Assembly: GCF_003119195.2 (NCBI RefSeq)
Contig: NZ_CP022260.1
Location: 837,501-901,500 of the forward strand
Source: Azospirillum baldaniorum
Lineage (GTDB): Bacteria; Pseudomonadota; Alphaproteobacteria; Azospirillales; Azospirillaceae
Direction of reading: 5' to 3'
Length of the DNA stretch: 64,000 nucleotides
Shown here one piece after another: positions 16,750 to 25,645 of the stretch. Position numbers and translations under genes: made by a program. Every line of letters begins with the position of its first letter. The stretch's first letter is position 1. Under the pieces are notes generated by a model that was not told the origin of the DNA, did not search any database, and was given only the letters and a program-made list of their open reading frames with translations.

Positions 16750-18413
16750 TGACCGAGACGCCTCTCCTCGACGTCCGCAACCTGACCATCGACCTGCCGC
16801 GCGGCGCCGACCGCCCGCACGCGGTCCAGGACCTGACCTTCACGCTGGAGCACGGTGAAATCCTCTGCGTGGTCGGCGAGTCCGGGTCGGGCAAGTCGAT
16901 GACCGCGCACGCCGTGATGGGTCTGTTGCCCAAGGCGGTGACGGTGTCGTCGGGCGAAATCCGCCACCAGGGCACCAACGTGTTCAGCCTGCCGGAGCGC
17001 GACCAGCGCGCGCTCCGCGGCGGCCGCATCGCCATGATCTTCCAGGAGCCGATGACGGCGCTGAACCCGCTGATGCGGGTCGGCGACCAGATCGACGAGG
17101 TTCTGCGCTACCACACCACGCTCGACCGCGCCGCCCGCCGGGCGCGCGTGGTGGAGCTTCTCGCCTCGGTCGGCCTGCCGGAGCCGGACCATCTGCGCCG
17201 CAGCTACCCGTTCCGCCTGTCGGGTGGCCAGCGCCAGCGCGTGATGATCGCCATGGCGCTGGCGGTCGAGCCGGACATCCTGATCGCCGACGAGCCGACG
17301 ACCGCGCTCGACGTCACCACCCAGAAGCAGATCCTGGAGCTGATCCAGGACATCCAGGCCAAGCGCCGCATGGGCGTGATGTTCATCACCCACGACTTCG
17401 GCGTGGTGGCGGAGATCGCCCACCGCGTGGCGGTGATGCAGCGCGGCCAGATCGTCGAGATCGGCACCGCCGAGGAGGTCCTGAACCGTCCGAAGCACCC
17501 CTACACCCGCCAGCTCATCGCCGCCGTCCCGCACCTGATCGAGCACCGCGAGGATTTCACCCGCGCCCGCCAGCCGGTGCTGACGGCGGAGAAGGTGTGC
17601 AAGACCTTCCACATCGGCGGCGGCTTCTTCACGCCGGGGCGCAAGGTGGTGGCGGGCGACGACCTGTCGCTGACCATCCACCAGGGCGAGACGGTCGGTC
17701 TGGTCGGCGAATCCGGCTCCGGCAAGTCCACCCTGGGCCGCTCCATCGTCGGGCTGATCAAGCCCGATTCGGGCAGGATCCTGTTCGAGGGCGTCGATCT
17801 GCTGTCGCTGTCGCGACCGGCCTTCCGGCCCTACCGGCGGCACGTGCAGATGGTCTTCCAGGACCCCTACGCCTCGCTGAACCCGCGCCACACCGTGGGC
17901 GACATCATCACCCAGGGGCCGGTGGCCTTCGGCGAGGACCGCCACAAGGCGCTTGAGAAGGCGAAGGCGCTGCTCAAACTCGTCGGGCTCGACGCCTCGG
18001 CGGCGGAACGCTTCCCGCATGAGTTCTCCGGCGGGCAGCGCCAGCGCATCTCCATCGCCCGCGCCCTGGCGCTGGAGCCGAAGCTGCTGATCGCCGACGA
18101 GCCGGTGTCGGCGCTCGACGTGTCGGTGCAGGCGCAGGTGCTCGACCTGCTGGAGGATCTGCGGCACCGGCTGAACCTGTCGATGCTGTTCATCACCCAC
18201 GACCTGCGCATCGCCGCCCAGATCTGCGACACCATCGCGGTCATGCAGAAAGGCCGCATCGTCGAGATCGGCCCGGCGAAGGAGGTGTTCGGCAACCCGC
18301 AGCACGCCTACACCCGCACCCTGCTGGACGCCATCCCCGGCAAGGGCTGGACCATCCCGGAGGACGTGGTTCCGGTGACGCGGCGGTCAGCCGCCCTGCG
18401 CAACAGCGCCTGA
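16749..18413 (+). CDS. Dipeptide/oligopeptide ABC transporter ATPase, two nucleotide-binding domains fused
   Basis: A 554-residue protein with two complete ABC domains, equivalent to DppD and DppF joined. Domain 1 (about 5-250) has Walker A GESGSGKSMT, signature LSGGQRQRV and Walker B DEPTTALD. Domain 2 (about 280-540) has GESGSGKSTL, FSGGQRQRIS and DEPVSALD. Each ends in an oligopeptide-type C-terminal extension. It energises the permease pair encoded upstream. Confidence 0.92.
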   Translation: MTETPLLDVRNLTIDLPRGADRPHAVQDLTFTLEHGEILCVVGESGSGKSMTAHAVMGLLPKAVTVSSGEIRHQGTNVFSLPERDQRALRGGRIAMIFQEPMTALNPLMRVGDQIDEVLRYHTTLDRAARRARVVELLASVGLPEPDHLRRSYPFRLSGGQRQRVMIAMALAVEPDILIADEPTTALDVTTQKQILELIQDIQAKRRMGVMFITHDFGVVAEIAHRVAVMQRGQIVEIGTAEEVLNRPKHPYTRQLIAAVPHLIEHREDFTRARQPVLTAEKVCKTFHIGGGFFTPGRKVVAGDDLSLTIHQGETVGLVGESGSGKSTLGRSIVGLIKPDSGRILFEGVDLLSLSRPAFRPYRRHVQMVFQDPYASLNPRHTVGDIITQGPVAFGEDRHKALEKAKALLKLVGLDASAAERFPHEFSGGQRQRISIARALALEPKLLIADEPVSALDVSVQAQVLDLLEDLRHRLNLSMLFITHDLRIAAQICDTIAVMQKGRIVEIGPAKEVFGNPQHAYTRTLLDAIPGKGWTIPEDVVPVTRRSAALRNSA

Positions 18414-18423
18414 CGGGACGGTC

Positions 18424-19374
18424 ATGAAGGTCGCCGTCATCGGGGCCGGGGCGGTCGGCGGCTTGATCGCCGCGCGGCTGACCGCCGCCGGGCTGCCGGC
18501 CGCGCTGGTCGCCCGGCGGCGGACGCTCGACACGCTGCGGCGCGACGGGCTGACGGTCGAGGGCCCCTCGGGCCGTCCGGTGACGGTGCGGCCCGAGGTG
18601 ACCGACGACACGCTGGCCCTCGGCCCGCAGGACGTGGTGGTGCTTGCGGTGCCCTCCCCGCTGCTGACCGACGTTCTGGACCTGCTTCTTCCCCTGCTGG
18701 GGCCGAAGACGCGGCTGGTGCCGGTGGTCGGCGGCGTCCCCTGGTGGTATCCGGCGGACGGGTCTTTTGGAGGCCCCCTGAAGGCGGTTGACCCCAAGGG
18801 GCTGCTGTCGGACGCCATCCCGGCGGACCGCATCGTCGGCGCCGTCGCCCGCGTGGCGGTGGAGCGGCGGACCCCCGGCTATCTGCGGCATCTCGGCGGG
18901 CTGCGGCTCGCCCTCGGCCCGGCGGCGGGGAGCGAAGGCACCAAGGATCTGGCAGCTCTGTTCGGGGCGGGTGGCTTCAACGCGCTGGCCGTGCCGGACA
19001 TCCGGGCGGAGGTGTGGACGGCGCTGCTGGCGCCCTTCGCCTTCGGCCTGCTCGGACTCGCCACCGGCAAGACGGCGCAGGAGATCGCCCACGACGACGC
19101 ACTCCAGCCGACCTTCGCCGCGGTGGTGGAGGAGGTGCTGGCCCTGTCGGCGGCGCTCGGCCATCCGGCGACGGCAAAGGTCGAGGATGTGTGGACCATG
19201 GCCCAGCATCCGGGCCGCATCCGTCCGGCGCTGCGCGCCGACGTGGCGGCGGGCCGGCGGGCGGAGATCGAGGCGGTGCTGGACGCGCCGCTGGAATTGG
19301 CAAAACGGGCAGGGCTGAGCCTGCCCACGGTGACCGGGCTGCTGTCCGCGGTTCGCGCCGACACTCAACAATAA
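18424..19374 (+). CDS. Ketopantoate reductase-family oxidoreductase (ApbA/PanE-like)
   Basis: A 316-residue NAD(P)-dependent reductase. The N-terminal Rossmann motif VAVIGAGAVGGLIAARL (GxGxxG) is clear and the C-terminal helical domain has the family's size. In this catabolic operon it more likely reduces or oxidises a 2-oxo/2-hydroxy acid intermediate than serves pantothenate synthesis. It starts 11 bases after the ATPase stop. Confidence 0.75.
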   Translation: MKVAVIGAGAVGGLIAARLTAAGLPAALVARRRTLDTLRRDGLTVEGPSGRPVTVRPEVTDDTLALGPQDVVVLAVPSPLLTDVLDLLLPLLGPKTRLVPVVGGVPWWYPADGSFGGPLKAVDPKGLLSDAIPADRIVGAVARVAVERRTPGYLRHLGGLRLALGPAAGSEGTKDLAALFGAGGFNALAVPDIRAEVWTALLAPFAFGLLGLATGKTAQEIAHDDALQPTFAAVVEEVLALSAALGHPATAKVEDVWTMAQHPGRIRPALRADVAAGRRAEIEAVLDAPLELAKRAGLSLPTVTGLLSAVRADTQQ

Positions 19375-19401
19375 TTCGGAATTGGGATCGGGATAGGGAC
19401 C

Positions 19402-20631
19402 ATGTCTGACCTGCGCATCGACGGCGACCGCCTGTGGCGGACCCTGATGGACTTGGCGAAGATCGGTGCGACGCCGAAGGGCGGCCTGTGCCGGCTGGCG
19501 CTGACCGACCTCGACCGGGAAGGGCGCGACCTCTTCGTGCGCTGGTGCGAGGAGGCCGGCTGCACCGTGACGGTGGACGAGGTGGGCAACATCTTCGCCC
19601 GCCGTCCGGGCCGCAACCCCGACCGTCCCGCCGTCTGCATGGGCAGCCACCTGGACACCCAGCCGACCGGCGGCCGCTTCGACGGCATCTACGGCGTGCT
19701 GGCCGGGCTGGAGGTCATCCGCAGCTTCAACGACCAGGGCATCGAAACGGACGCCCCCATCGACCTGATCGTCTGGACCAACGAGGAGGGCGCGCGCTTC
19801 TCCCCGCCGATGCTCGGGTCCGGCGTGGCGATGGGCGTCTTCACGCTCGACCATGTGCTGGACATCCGCGACACCGACGGCGTCCGCCTGGGCGACGAGC
19901 TGGCGCGCATCGGCTACAAGGGCGAGGTTCCGGTCACCGGCCACGCCATGGGCGCCTATTTCGAGGCGCACATCGAGCAGGGTCCGGTGCTGGAGGCCGA
20001 GGACGTGGAGATCGGCGTGGTGACCGGCGCGCAGGGCCAGCGCTGGTACGAGGCGACGGTGACCGGCCGCGAATCCCACGCCGGGCCGACGCCCATGCGC
20101 CTGCGCCGCGACGCGCTGGCCGGTGCGGCCGTGATGATGGAGACGGTGGAGGCCATCGCGCTGGAGGTCGGCGGCGACGCCTGCTCGACCATCGGGCGCG
20201 TCCAGGTCCACCCGGATTCCCGCAACGTCATTCCCGGCCGCGTCTGGTTCACCATCGACCTGCGCAACCCGGACCCCGACGCGCTGGCCCGCATGGACGC
20301 CCTGCTGCGCGAGCGGCTGGCCGCCATCGCGGACAAGCGCGGCCTGACGCTGGAGCTGACCGACTTCTGGGCCTTCCCGACCACGCCCTTCGCGCCGGAG
20401 CTGGTCGGCCACGTCCGTCGCTCGGTGGAGCGGCGCGGCCTCAGCCACCGCGACATCGTGTCCGGGGCCGGCCATGACGCGGTCTATGTCGCGCGCAAGG
20501 TGCCGACGGCGATGATCTTCATCCCCTGCGAAAACGGCCTCAGCCACAACGAGGCGGAGAACATCAAGCCCGAACACGCCGCGTCCGGCTGCGCGGTGCT
20601 GGCCGACGCGGTTCTGGCCGCGGCTGGGTAA
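19402..20631 (+). CDS. M20 Zn-dependent hydrolase, hydantoinase/carbamoylase family
   Basis: A 409-residue amidohydrolase related to N-carbamoyl-L-amino-acid hydrolase, beta-ureidopropionase and allantoate amidohydrolase. Motifs: GSHLDTQPTGGRFDGIYGV (metal His/Asp, about residues 81-99), WTNEEGARFSP (Glu pair, about 125-135), HIEQGPVLE (about 189-197), GRESHAGPTPM and SGAGHDA. It would split a C-N bond of a ureido, amidino or amide compound. It is the second M20 enzyme of this operon, so the substrate may need two separate amide cleavages. Confidence 0.85.
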   Translation: MSDLRIDGDRLWRTLMDLAKIGATPKGGLCRLALTDLDREGRDLFVRWCEEAGCTVTVDEVGNIFARRPGRNPDRPAVCMGSHLDTQPTGGRFDGIYGVLAGLEVIRSFNDQGIETDAPIDLIVWTNEEGARFSPPMLGSGVAMGVFTLDHVLDIRDTDGVRLGDELARIGYKGEVPVTGHAMGAYFEAHIEQGPVLEAEDVEIGVVTGAQGQRWYEATVTGRESHAGPTPMRLRRDALAGAAVMMETVEAIALEVGGDACSTIGRVQVHPDSRNVIPGRVWFTIDLRNPDPDALARMDALLRERLAAIADKRGLTLELTDFWAFPTTPFAPELVGHVRRSVERRGLSHRDIVSGAGHDAVYVARKVPTAMIFIPCENGLSHNEAENIKPEHAASGCAVLADAVLAAAG

Positions 20632-20641
20632 CGTTCATTTT

Positions 20642-20753
20642 TCCCCCCTCTCCCCTTTGGGGAGAGGGCCGGGGTGAGGGGGTTGCGCTTTTGCCGAACG
20701 GTCCGACACGCACAGCCCCCTCACCCTAACCCTCTCCCCAGAGGGGAGAGGGA
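20642..20753. repeat. GC-rich palindromic intergenic repeat (copy B)
   Basis: Arms CCCTCTCCCC...GGGGAGAGGG at each end and an inner GGTGAGGGGGTTGCGC paired against CCCCCTCACCCTAACC. Nearly the same sequence recurs at 24549-24667, so this is a dispersed element. Confidence 0.75.
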
Positions 20754-20778
20754 AACTCATCACACTGGGAGCCTGTCC

Positions 20779-21840
20779 ATGCGCTACGTCTTTGCCGAGG
20801 CCCAGTTGCGCCATCGTCCGCCGACCTTCCTAGTGCGCGGCCAGCCGAAGCCCTCGCCGGAGAAGGCGGAACGGGCGGAGGCGCTCGTCGGCTCCCTGCG
20901 GGCGCGCGGCGCGACGGTGGAGGAGCCGCCGTCCTACGGCGCCGGCCCGCGCGCGGCGGTCCATTCCGCCGACTACCTGCGCTTTCTGGAAACCGCCCAT
21001 GCCCGCTGGTCGGCCCTGCCCGACGCGTCGGAGGTCATCGTCCCCAACGTTCACCGCAACACCGACATGGCCGAGTATCCCACGGGCATCGTCGGTCAGG
21101 CCGGCTGGCACATGGCGGACACCGCCTGCCCGATCGGCGCCGGCACCTGGGAGGCGGTCTGCGGCGGCGCCGACACGGCGGTCCACGCGGCGCTGATGGT
21201 GGCGAGCGGTCAAGAGCGCGCGGCCTACGCCCTGTGCCGCCCGCCGGGGCACCACGCGTCCCGCGACATGGCCGGGGGCTTCTGCTACATCAACAACGCC
21301 GCCGTCGCCGCCCAGGCGATGCTGCCGGTGCTGGCCCAGCAGGGCCGCGCACCGCGCGTCGCCGTCTTCGACGTGGACGTCCATCACGGCAACGGCACGC
21401 AGGCCATCTTCTACGAGCGCGACGACGTGCTGGTCGTGTCGATCCACGGCGATCCCAACAACTTCTACCCCTGGTTCGCCGGCTACGCGCACGAGCGCGG
21501 CAAGGGCCGCGGGCTCGGCAGCAACCTGAACATCCCCCTGCCCATGGGCACCGAGGAATCCACCTTCCTCGACGCGGTGGACGGGGCGCTGACCCACATC
21601 GCCACCTTCGGGCCAGAGGCGCTGGTGCTGTCGCTGGGCTTCGACACCTACGTCGGCGACCCGCTGGCCTTCTTCAAGGTGACGACGCCGGGCTTCGCCA
21701 CGCTGGGCCGCAAGATCGCCGGCGCCGGCCTGCCCACCGTGGTCGTGCAGGAGGGCGGTTACGATTGCGACGCGCTGGCGGTGAATCTCGCCAGCTTCCT
21801 GGACGGTTTCGAGGGCGGGCTCACGGAGGCGGCACGATGA
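20779..21840 (+). CDS. Histone deacetylase-family amidohydrolase (acetylpolyamine amidohydrolase-like)
   Basis: A 353-residue arginase-deacetylase-fold protein. Active-site blocks are intact: CRPPGHHASRDMAGGFCYIN (His pair, about residues 152-171), VDVDVHHGNGTQAIFY (metal Asp and His, about 197-212) and LSLGFDTYVGDPL (metal Asp). Bacterial members remove acetyl or other acyl groups from polyamines and related amines. Start at 20779 with GGGAG upstream. It overlaps the next gene by ATGA. Confidence 0.85.
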   Translation: MRYVFAEAQLRHRPPTFLVRGQPKPSPEKAERAEALVGSLRARGATVEEPPSYGAGPRAAVHSADYLRFLETAHARWSALPDASEVIVPNVHRNTDMAEYPTGIVGQAGWHMADTACPIGAGTWEAVCGGADTAVHAALMVASGQERAAYALCRPPGHHASRDMAGGFCYINNAAVAAQAMLPVLAQQGRAPRVAVFDVDVHHGNGTQAIFYERDDVLVVSIHGDPNNFYPWFAGYAHERGKGRGLGSNLNIPLPMGTEESTFLDAVDGALTHIATFGPEALVLSLGFDTYVGDPLAFFKVTTPGFATLGRKIAGAGLPTVVVQEGGYDCDALAVNLASFLDGFEGGLTEAAR

Positions 21841-23413
21841 CCGGTGCGAAAAACTCGGGCGCGAAAATCCCAGGCGCGGAAATTCTGGTCCGGACGCTGG
21901 TGGCGAACGGCGTCGACACCTGCTTCGCCAACCCCGGCACGTCGGAGCTGCACGCGCTGGCCGCCTTCGACAGCATGCCCGGCGCGCGCTGCGTCCCGAC
22001 GCTGTTCGAAGGGGTAGCGACGGGGGCCGCGGACGGCTACGCCCGCATGACCGACCGCCCGGCGGCGACGCTGCTGCATCTCGGGCCGGGGCTGGCGAAC
22101 GGTCTCGCCAACCTGCACAACGCCCGGCGCGCCTGCGTGCCGATGGTCAACATCGTCGGCGATCACGCGACGTGGCACCGCGGCGTCGACGCGCCGCTGA
22201 CCTCCGACGTGGAAGGGCTGGCGAAGCCCATGTCGGCCTGGGTGCGCACGGTGCCGGATGCGGCCTCGGTCGCCGCGGACACGGCGGAGGCCATCCGCGC
22301 CGCCCTGACCCCGCCCTGCGGCGTGTCCACTCTGATCCTGCCGTCGGACTCCTCCTGGGACGACACCGCGGCGGCGGAGCCGATCATCGTCGAGCCCCCG
22401 CCCCCGCAGCCCCGGACGCCGACGCCCTGCGCGCCGCCGCCGACGCCCTGCGGAGCGGCGAGCGGGTGGTCGTCCTGCTGAACGGCCGCGCCACGCGGAC
22501 GGAGGGGCTGGCCCTGGCCGGCCGGATCGCCGCCGCGACCGGCGCCAAACTCTATGCCCACACCGGGGCCACCCGCATCGAGCGCGGCGCAGGCCGCGTG
22601 ACGGTGGAGCGCTTCCCCTACCCCATCGACCTCGGCATCGCCGCGCTGGCCGGGGCGAAGCACGTCGTCCTGATCGGCTCGGGGGAGCCGGTCGGCTTTT
22701 TCGGCTACCCGGACAAGCCCAGCCGTCTGGCGCCGGAGGATTGCCGCATCCACACCGTCGCCCCGCCGGGCGCCGACGCGCTGGCCGCCCTGCGCTGGCT
22801 GGCCGAGGCGGTGGGCTGCGCCGGGACACCGGTTCCGGCGCAGCCGCTCGCCCCGCCCGAACCGGCGACCGGCGCTCTCACCGCCGACAGTGTCGGGCAA
22901 TCCCTGGCGGCCCTGCTGCCGGAGGGCGCCATCGTGGTGGATGAGGGGATTTCCTCCAGCCCGATGGTCTACACGGCCTGCGCCGGGGCGCGCGCCCACG
23001 ACTGGCTGACCATCACCGGCGGGGCCATCGGCATCGGCATGCCGCTGGCGCTGGGCGCCGCCATCGCCTGCCCCGACCGCAAGGTGGTGACCGTCCAGGC
23101 GGACGGCAGCGGCATGTACACGCTCCAGGCCCTGTGGAGCCAGGCGCGCGAGCGGGCCGACGTGGTGACCATCATCTTCGCCAACCGCCGCTACGGCATC
23201 CTGCAATGGGAACTGGGCAACCTCGGCTTCCGCGACATGGGGCCGAACGCCCGCAACTGCACGGAGCTGGGCCGCCCGGACCTCGACTGGGTGGCGCTCG
23301 CCCGCGGCATGGGGGTGGAGGGCGGACAGGCCACCGACGCGGAAAGCTTCAACCGCCTGCTGACGGCCGCCTTCGCCCGCAAGGGTCCTTTCCTGATCGA
23401 AGCGGTGATCTGA
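21837..23413 (+). pseudogene. Thiamine-diphosphate enzyme (acetolactate synthase/benzoylformate decarboxylase-like), interrupted by a frameshift
   Basis: The N-terminal part (21837 to about 22400) encodes AEILVRTLVANGVDTCFANP with the catalytic Glu in LFEGVATGAADGYARM; the C-terminal part (about 22400-23413, shifted by one base) encodes PDADALRAAADALRSGE onward to the ThDP/Mg region VQADGSGMYTLQALW and FANRRYGILQW. The join falls in a run of C/G near 22398-22420, and restoring one base gives a continuous protein of about 525 residues, normal for the family. It could be a true inactivating mutation, a sequencing error in the C-rich tract, or less likely programmed slippage. A functional form would decarboxylate or carboligate a 2-oxo acid. 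Confidence 0.8.
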
Positions 23414-23418
23414 ACAGG

Positions 23419-23560
23419 CCCTCTCCCGCCCCGGGAAAGGGAGGGGCCCCATGGCGCAGCCATGGGGAGAGTGAGGGTCCGGCACGAAGACGGCCCTGAT
23501 ACTTGGATTGACCCTCACCCGCCCGCTGACGCGGGCACCCTCTCCCGGGACGGGAGAGGG
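23419..23560. repeat. GC-rich palindromic intergenic repeat (copy C)
   Basis: CCCTCTCCCGCCCCGGGAAAG at the left and CCCTCTCCCGGGACGGGAGAGGG-type arms at the right flank an inner pair GAGTGAGGGTC / GACCCTCACCC. It has the layout of copies A, B and D but different loop sequence. Left arm shown is the opening block. Confidence 0.6.
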
Positions 23561-23594
23561 AATCGGGCAGAGGAAGAAAAAACGGGAGGACAGC

Positions 23595-24539
23595 ATGACC
23601 ATGCCCAAGAAGAGCGCGCGCAAAGTCATCATCACCTGCGCGGTCACCGGCTCCATCCACACGCCCAGCATGTCGCCGCACCTGCCGGTGACTCCGGACC
23701 AGATCGCGGCGGAGGCCATCGCCGCGGTGGAGGCCGGGGCGGCCATCGTCCACCTGCACGCCCGCGACCCGGAGACTGGCCGTCCCACCCAGGACCCGGA
23801 TCTGTTCCAGCGCTTCCTGCCGCGCATCAAGCAGGCGACGAAGGCCGTGGTGAACATCACCACGGGCGGCAGCGCCGCCATGACGGTGGAGGACCGGCTG
23901 CGCCCCGCCGCGCAGTTCCAGCCGGAAGTCGCGTCGCTCAACATGGGCTCGATGAATTTCGGCCTGTTCCCCATGCTGAACCGCTTCAGCGCGTTCCAGC
24001 ACGATTGGGAGCGCACCTATCTGGAGAACAGCCGCGACCTCGTCTTCAAGAACACCTTCAAGGACATCGAGCACATCCTGAAGACCTGCTCCGGCAACGG
24101 GACGCGCTTCGAGTTCGAGTGCTACGACATCTCCCACCTCTACACGCTGGCCCATTTCCTCGACCGCAAGCTGGTGACGCCGCCGCTCTTCGTGCAGTCG
24201 GTGTTCGGCATCCTGGGCGGCATCGGCCCGCATCCGGAAGACGTGATGCACATGAAGCGCACCGCCGACCGGCTGTTCGGCGACCAGTATGTGTGGTCGG
24301 TGCTGGGCGCCGGGCGCAACCAGATGCCCATCGCCACCCAGTCGCTGGCGCTGGGCGGCAACGTGCGCGTCGGGCTGGAGGACAATCTGTGGGCCGGTCC
24401 GGGCCGCCTCGCCACCTCCAACGCCGAGCAGGTCGCCATGGTCCGCAAATTGATCGAGGGGCTGGCCCTTGAGGTCGCCACGCCGGACGAGGCCCGCGCC
24501 ATGCTGTCCCTGAAGGGTGGCGACGCTGTGACGTTCTGA
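23595..24539 (+). CDS. BKACE-family beta-keto acid cleavage enzyme (DUF849)
   Basis: A 314-residue TIM-barrel metalloenzyme. The N-terminus KVIITCAVTGSIHTPSMSPH and the zinc motif VHLHARDPETGRPT (about residues 53-66) are hallmarks of the 3-keto-5-aminohexanoate cleavage family; a further Glu/His set lies in FEFECYDISHL. Family members condense a beta-keto acid with acetyl-CoA to give acetoacetate and a new acyl-CoA. This implies that the operon's substrate is turned into a beta-keto acid. GGGAGGA ribosome site upstream of 23595. Confidence 0.9.
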   Translation: MTMPKKSARKVIITCAVTGSIHTPSMSPHLPVTPDQIAAEAIAAVEAGAAIVHLHARDPETGRPTQDPDLFQRFLPRIKQATKAVVNITTGGSAAMTVEDRLRPAAQFQPEVASLNMGSMNFGLFPMLNRFSAFQHDWERTYLENSRDLVFKNTFKDIEHILKTCSGNGTRFEFECYDISHLYTLAHFLDRKLVTPPLFVQSVFGILGGIGPHPEDVMHMKRTADRLFGDQYVWSVLGAGRNQMPIATQSLALGGNVRVGLEDNLWAGPGRLATSNAEQVAMVRKLIEGLALEVATPDEARAMLSLKGGDAVTF

Positions 24540-24548
24540 CCGGCAGTA

Positions 24549-24667
24549 GCCCTCTCCCCTCTGGGGAGAGGGTGGCCCGCAGGGCCGGTGAGGGGGCTGC
24601 GCTTGTGCCGGACGTCCCGCCACGCGCAACCCCCTCACCCTAACCCTCTCCCCAGAGGGGAGAGGGG
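24549..24667. repeat. GC-rich palindromic intergenic repeat (copy D)
   Basis: Nearly identical in order and sequence to copy B: CCCTCTCCCC arms, GGTGAGGGGGCTGCGCTTGTG inner strand (one base more than copy B's match is trimmed here), then CCCCCTCACCCTAACCC. It lies between the BKACE gene and the EamA gene. Confidence 0.75.
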
Positions 24668-24706
24668 ACATGAAGCGCATCCACCCCACACCCGGAATCC
24701 CATGCC

Positions 24707-25645
24707 ATGATAAGCCGCGCTCGGGCGCTGGATCTGTCGCTGGTGGGTCTCATCAGCGTCTGCTGGGGCCTGAACTGGCCCGCCGTCAAGATCATCCTCA
24801 CCCAGATCCAGCCCTGGACGCTGCGCAGCCTGGGCTTCGCCGTGGGAGCGGCGGTGCTGTTCGCCTACGCGCGGTCGCGCGGGGAATCGCTGGCCGTGCC
24901 GCGCGGGCAGCGCTGGCCGCTGGTCGCCGTCGCCCTGCTGAACATGGCGGGCTTCAACATCTGCTCCGCCTTCGGGCAGATGAACATGGCGACCTCGGGC
25001 GCCGCCATCATCGCCTACACCATGCCGGCCTGGGCGACGCTGCTGGCCATCCCCATCCTGGGCGAGCGTCCGGGGCCGCGCCAGTGGATGGGGCTGGCCT
25101 GCGGGCTGACGGGCCTGGCCGTTCTGCTCGGCCCCGATCTGCTGCGGCTGGGCGCCCTGCCGCTCGGCCCCGCCTTCATGCTGACCGGAGCGCTGAGTTG
25201 GGCGCTTGGCAACGTCCTGATCAAGCGGACGGCCTGGACCATGGGGCCGAACGCCATCACCGGCTGGCAGTTCGCCATTTCCCTGCCGGTGGTGCTGCCC
25301 TTCGCCCTGGCGATGGACCCCGCCCCGACGCTGGCCCTCGAGCCCCGTGTGCTGGTGGCGCTGGTCTTCCACATCCTGGTGGCGATGGTCGGCGGCTACC
25401 TGCTGTGGTTCGCCATCGTGCGGCGGCTGAGCGTCGCACAGGCCTCGGTCAGTTCGCTGATCGTGCCGGTGATCGGCGTGACCGGCGCCATCGTCGTGCT
25501 GGGCGAGACGCCGCCGCTGCGCACCTACGCCGCGTTGGCGCTGATCCTCTGCGCCGTCCTGCTGGTCGTCATGGTGCGCGACAAGCGGCCCGTTCCCGCC
25601 CCGGCGCCGGTCACGGCGGAGCCGCGGGGGGCAGGTTCTCCCTGA
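24707..25645 (+). CDS. EamA/DMT-family transporter
   Basis: A 312-residue membrane protein with ten predicted segments arranged as two EamA repeats of five. The N-terminal LVGLISVCWGLNWPAVKIIL and the repeat-2 start are typical. DMT proteins usually export amino acids or metabolites, so it could remove a toxic or surplus catabolic product. Its 3' end overlaps the convergent LacI gene by 35 bases. Confidence 0.85.
   Translation: MISRARALDLSLVGLISVCWGLNWPAVKIILTQIQPWTLRSLGFAVGAAVLFAYARSRGESLAVPRGQRWPLVAVALLNMAGFNICSAFGQMNMATSGAAIIAYTMPAWATLLAIPILGERPGPRQWMGLACGLTGLAVLLGPDLLRLGALPLGPAFMLTGALSWALGNVLIKRTAWTMGPNAITGWQFAISLPVVLPFALAMDPAPTLALEPRVLVALVFHILVAMVGGYLLWFAIVRRLSVAQASVSSLIVPVIGVTGAIVVLGETPPLRTYAALALILCAVLLVVMVRDKRPVPAPAPVTAEPRGAGSP

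Noticed and set aside
22390..22430. Programmed -1 frameshift in the ThDP enzyme
   Set aside because: No slippery heptamer of the X XXY YYZ kind followed by a clear pseudoknot was seen, and this enzyme family has no known frameshift. Mutation or sequencing error is simpler, though not excluded.
14766..24667. CRISPR array formed by the repeated GC-rich elements
   Set aside because: Copies are kilobases apart, palindromic over their full length, and not separated by uniform spacers; no cas genes are present.
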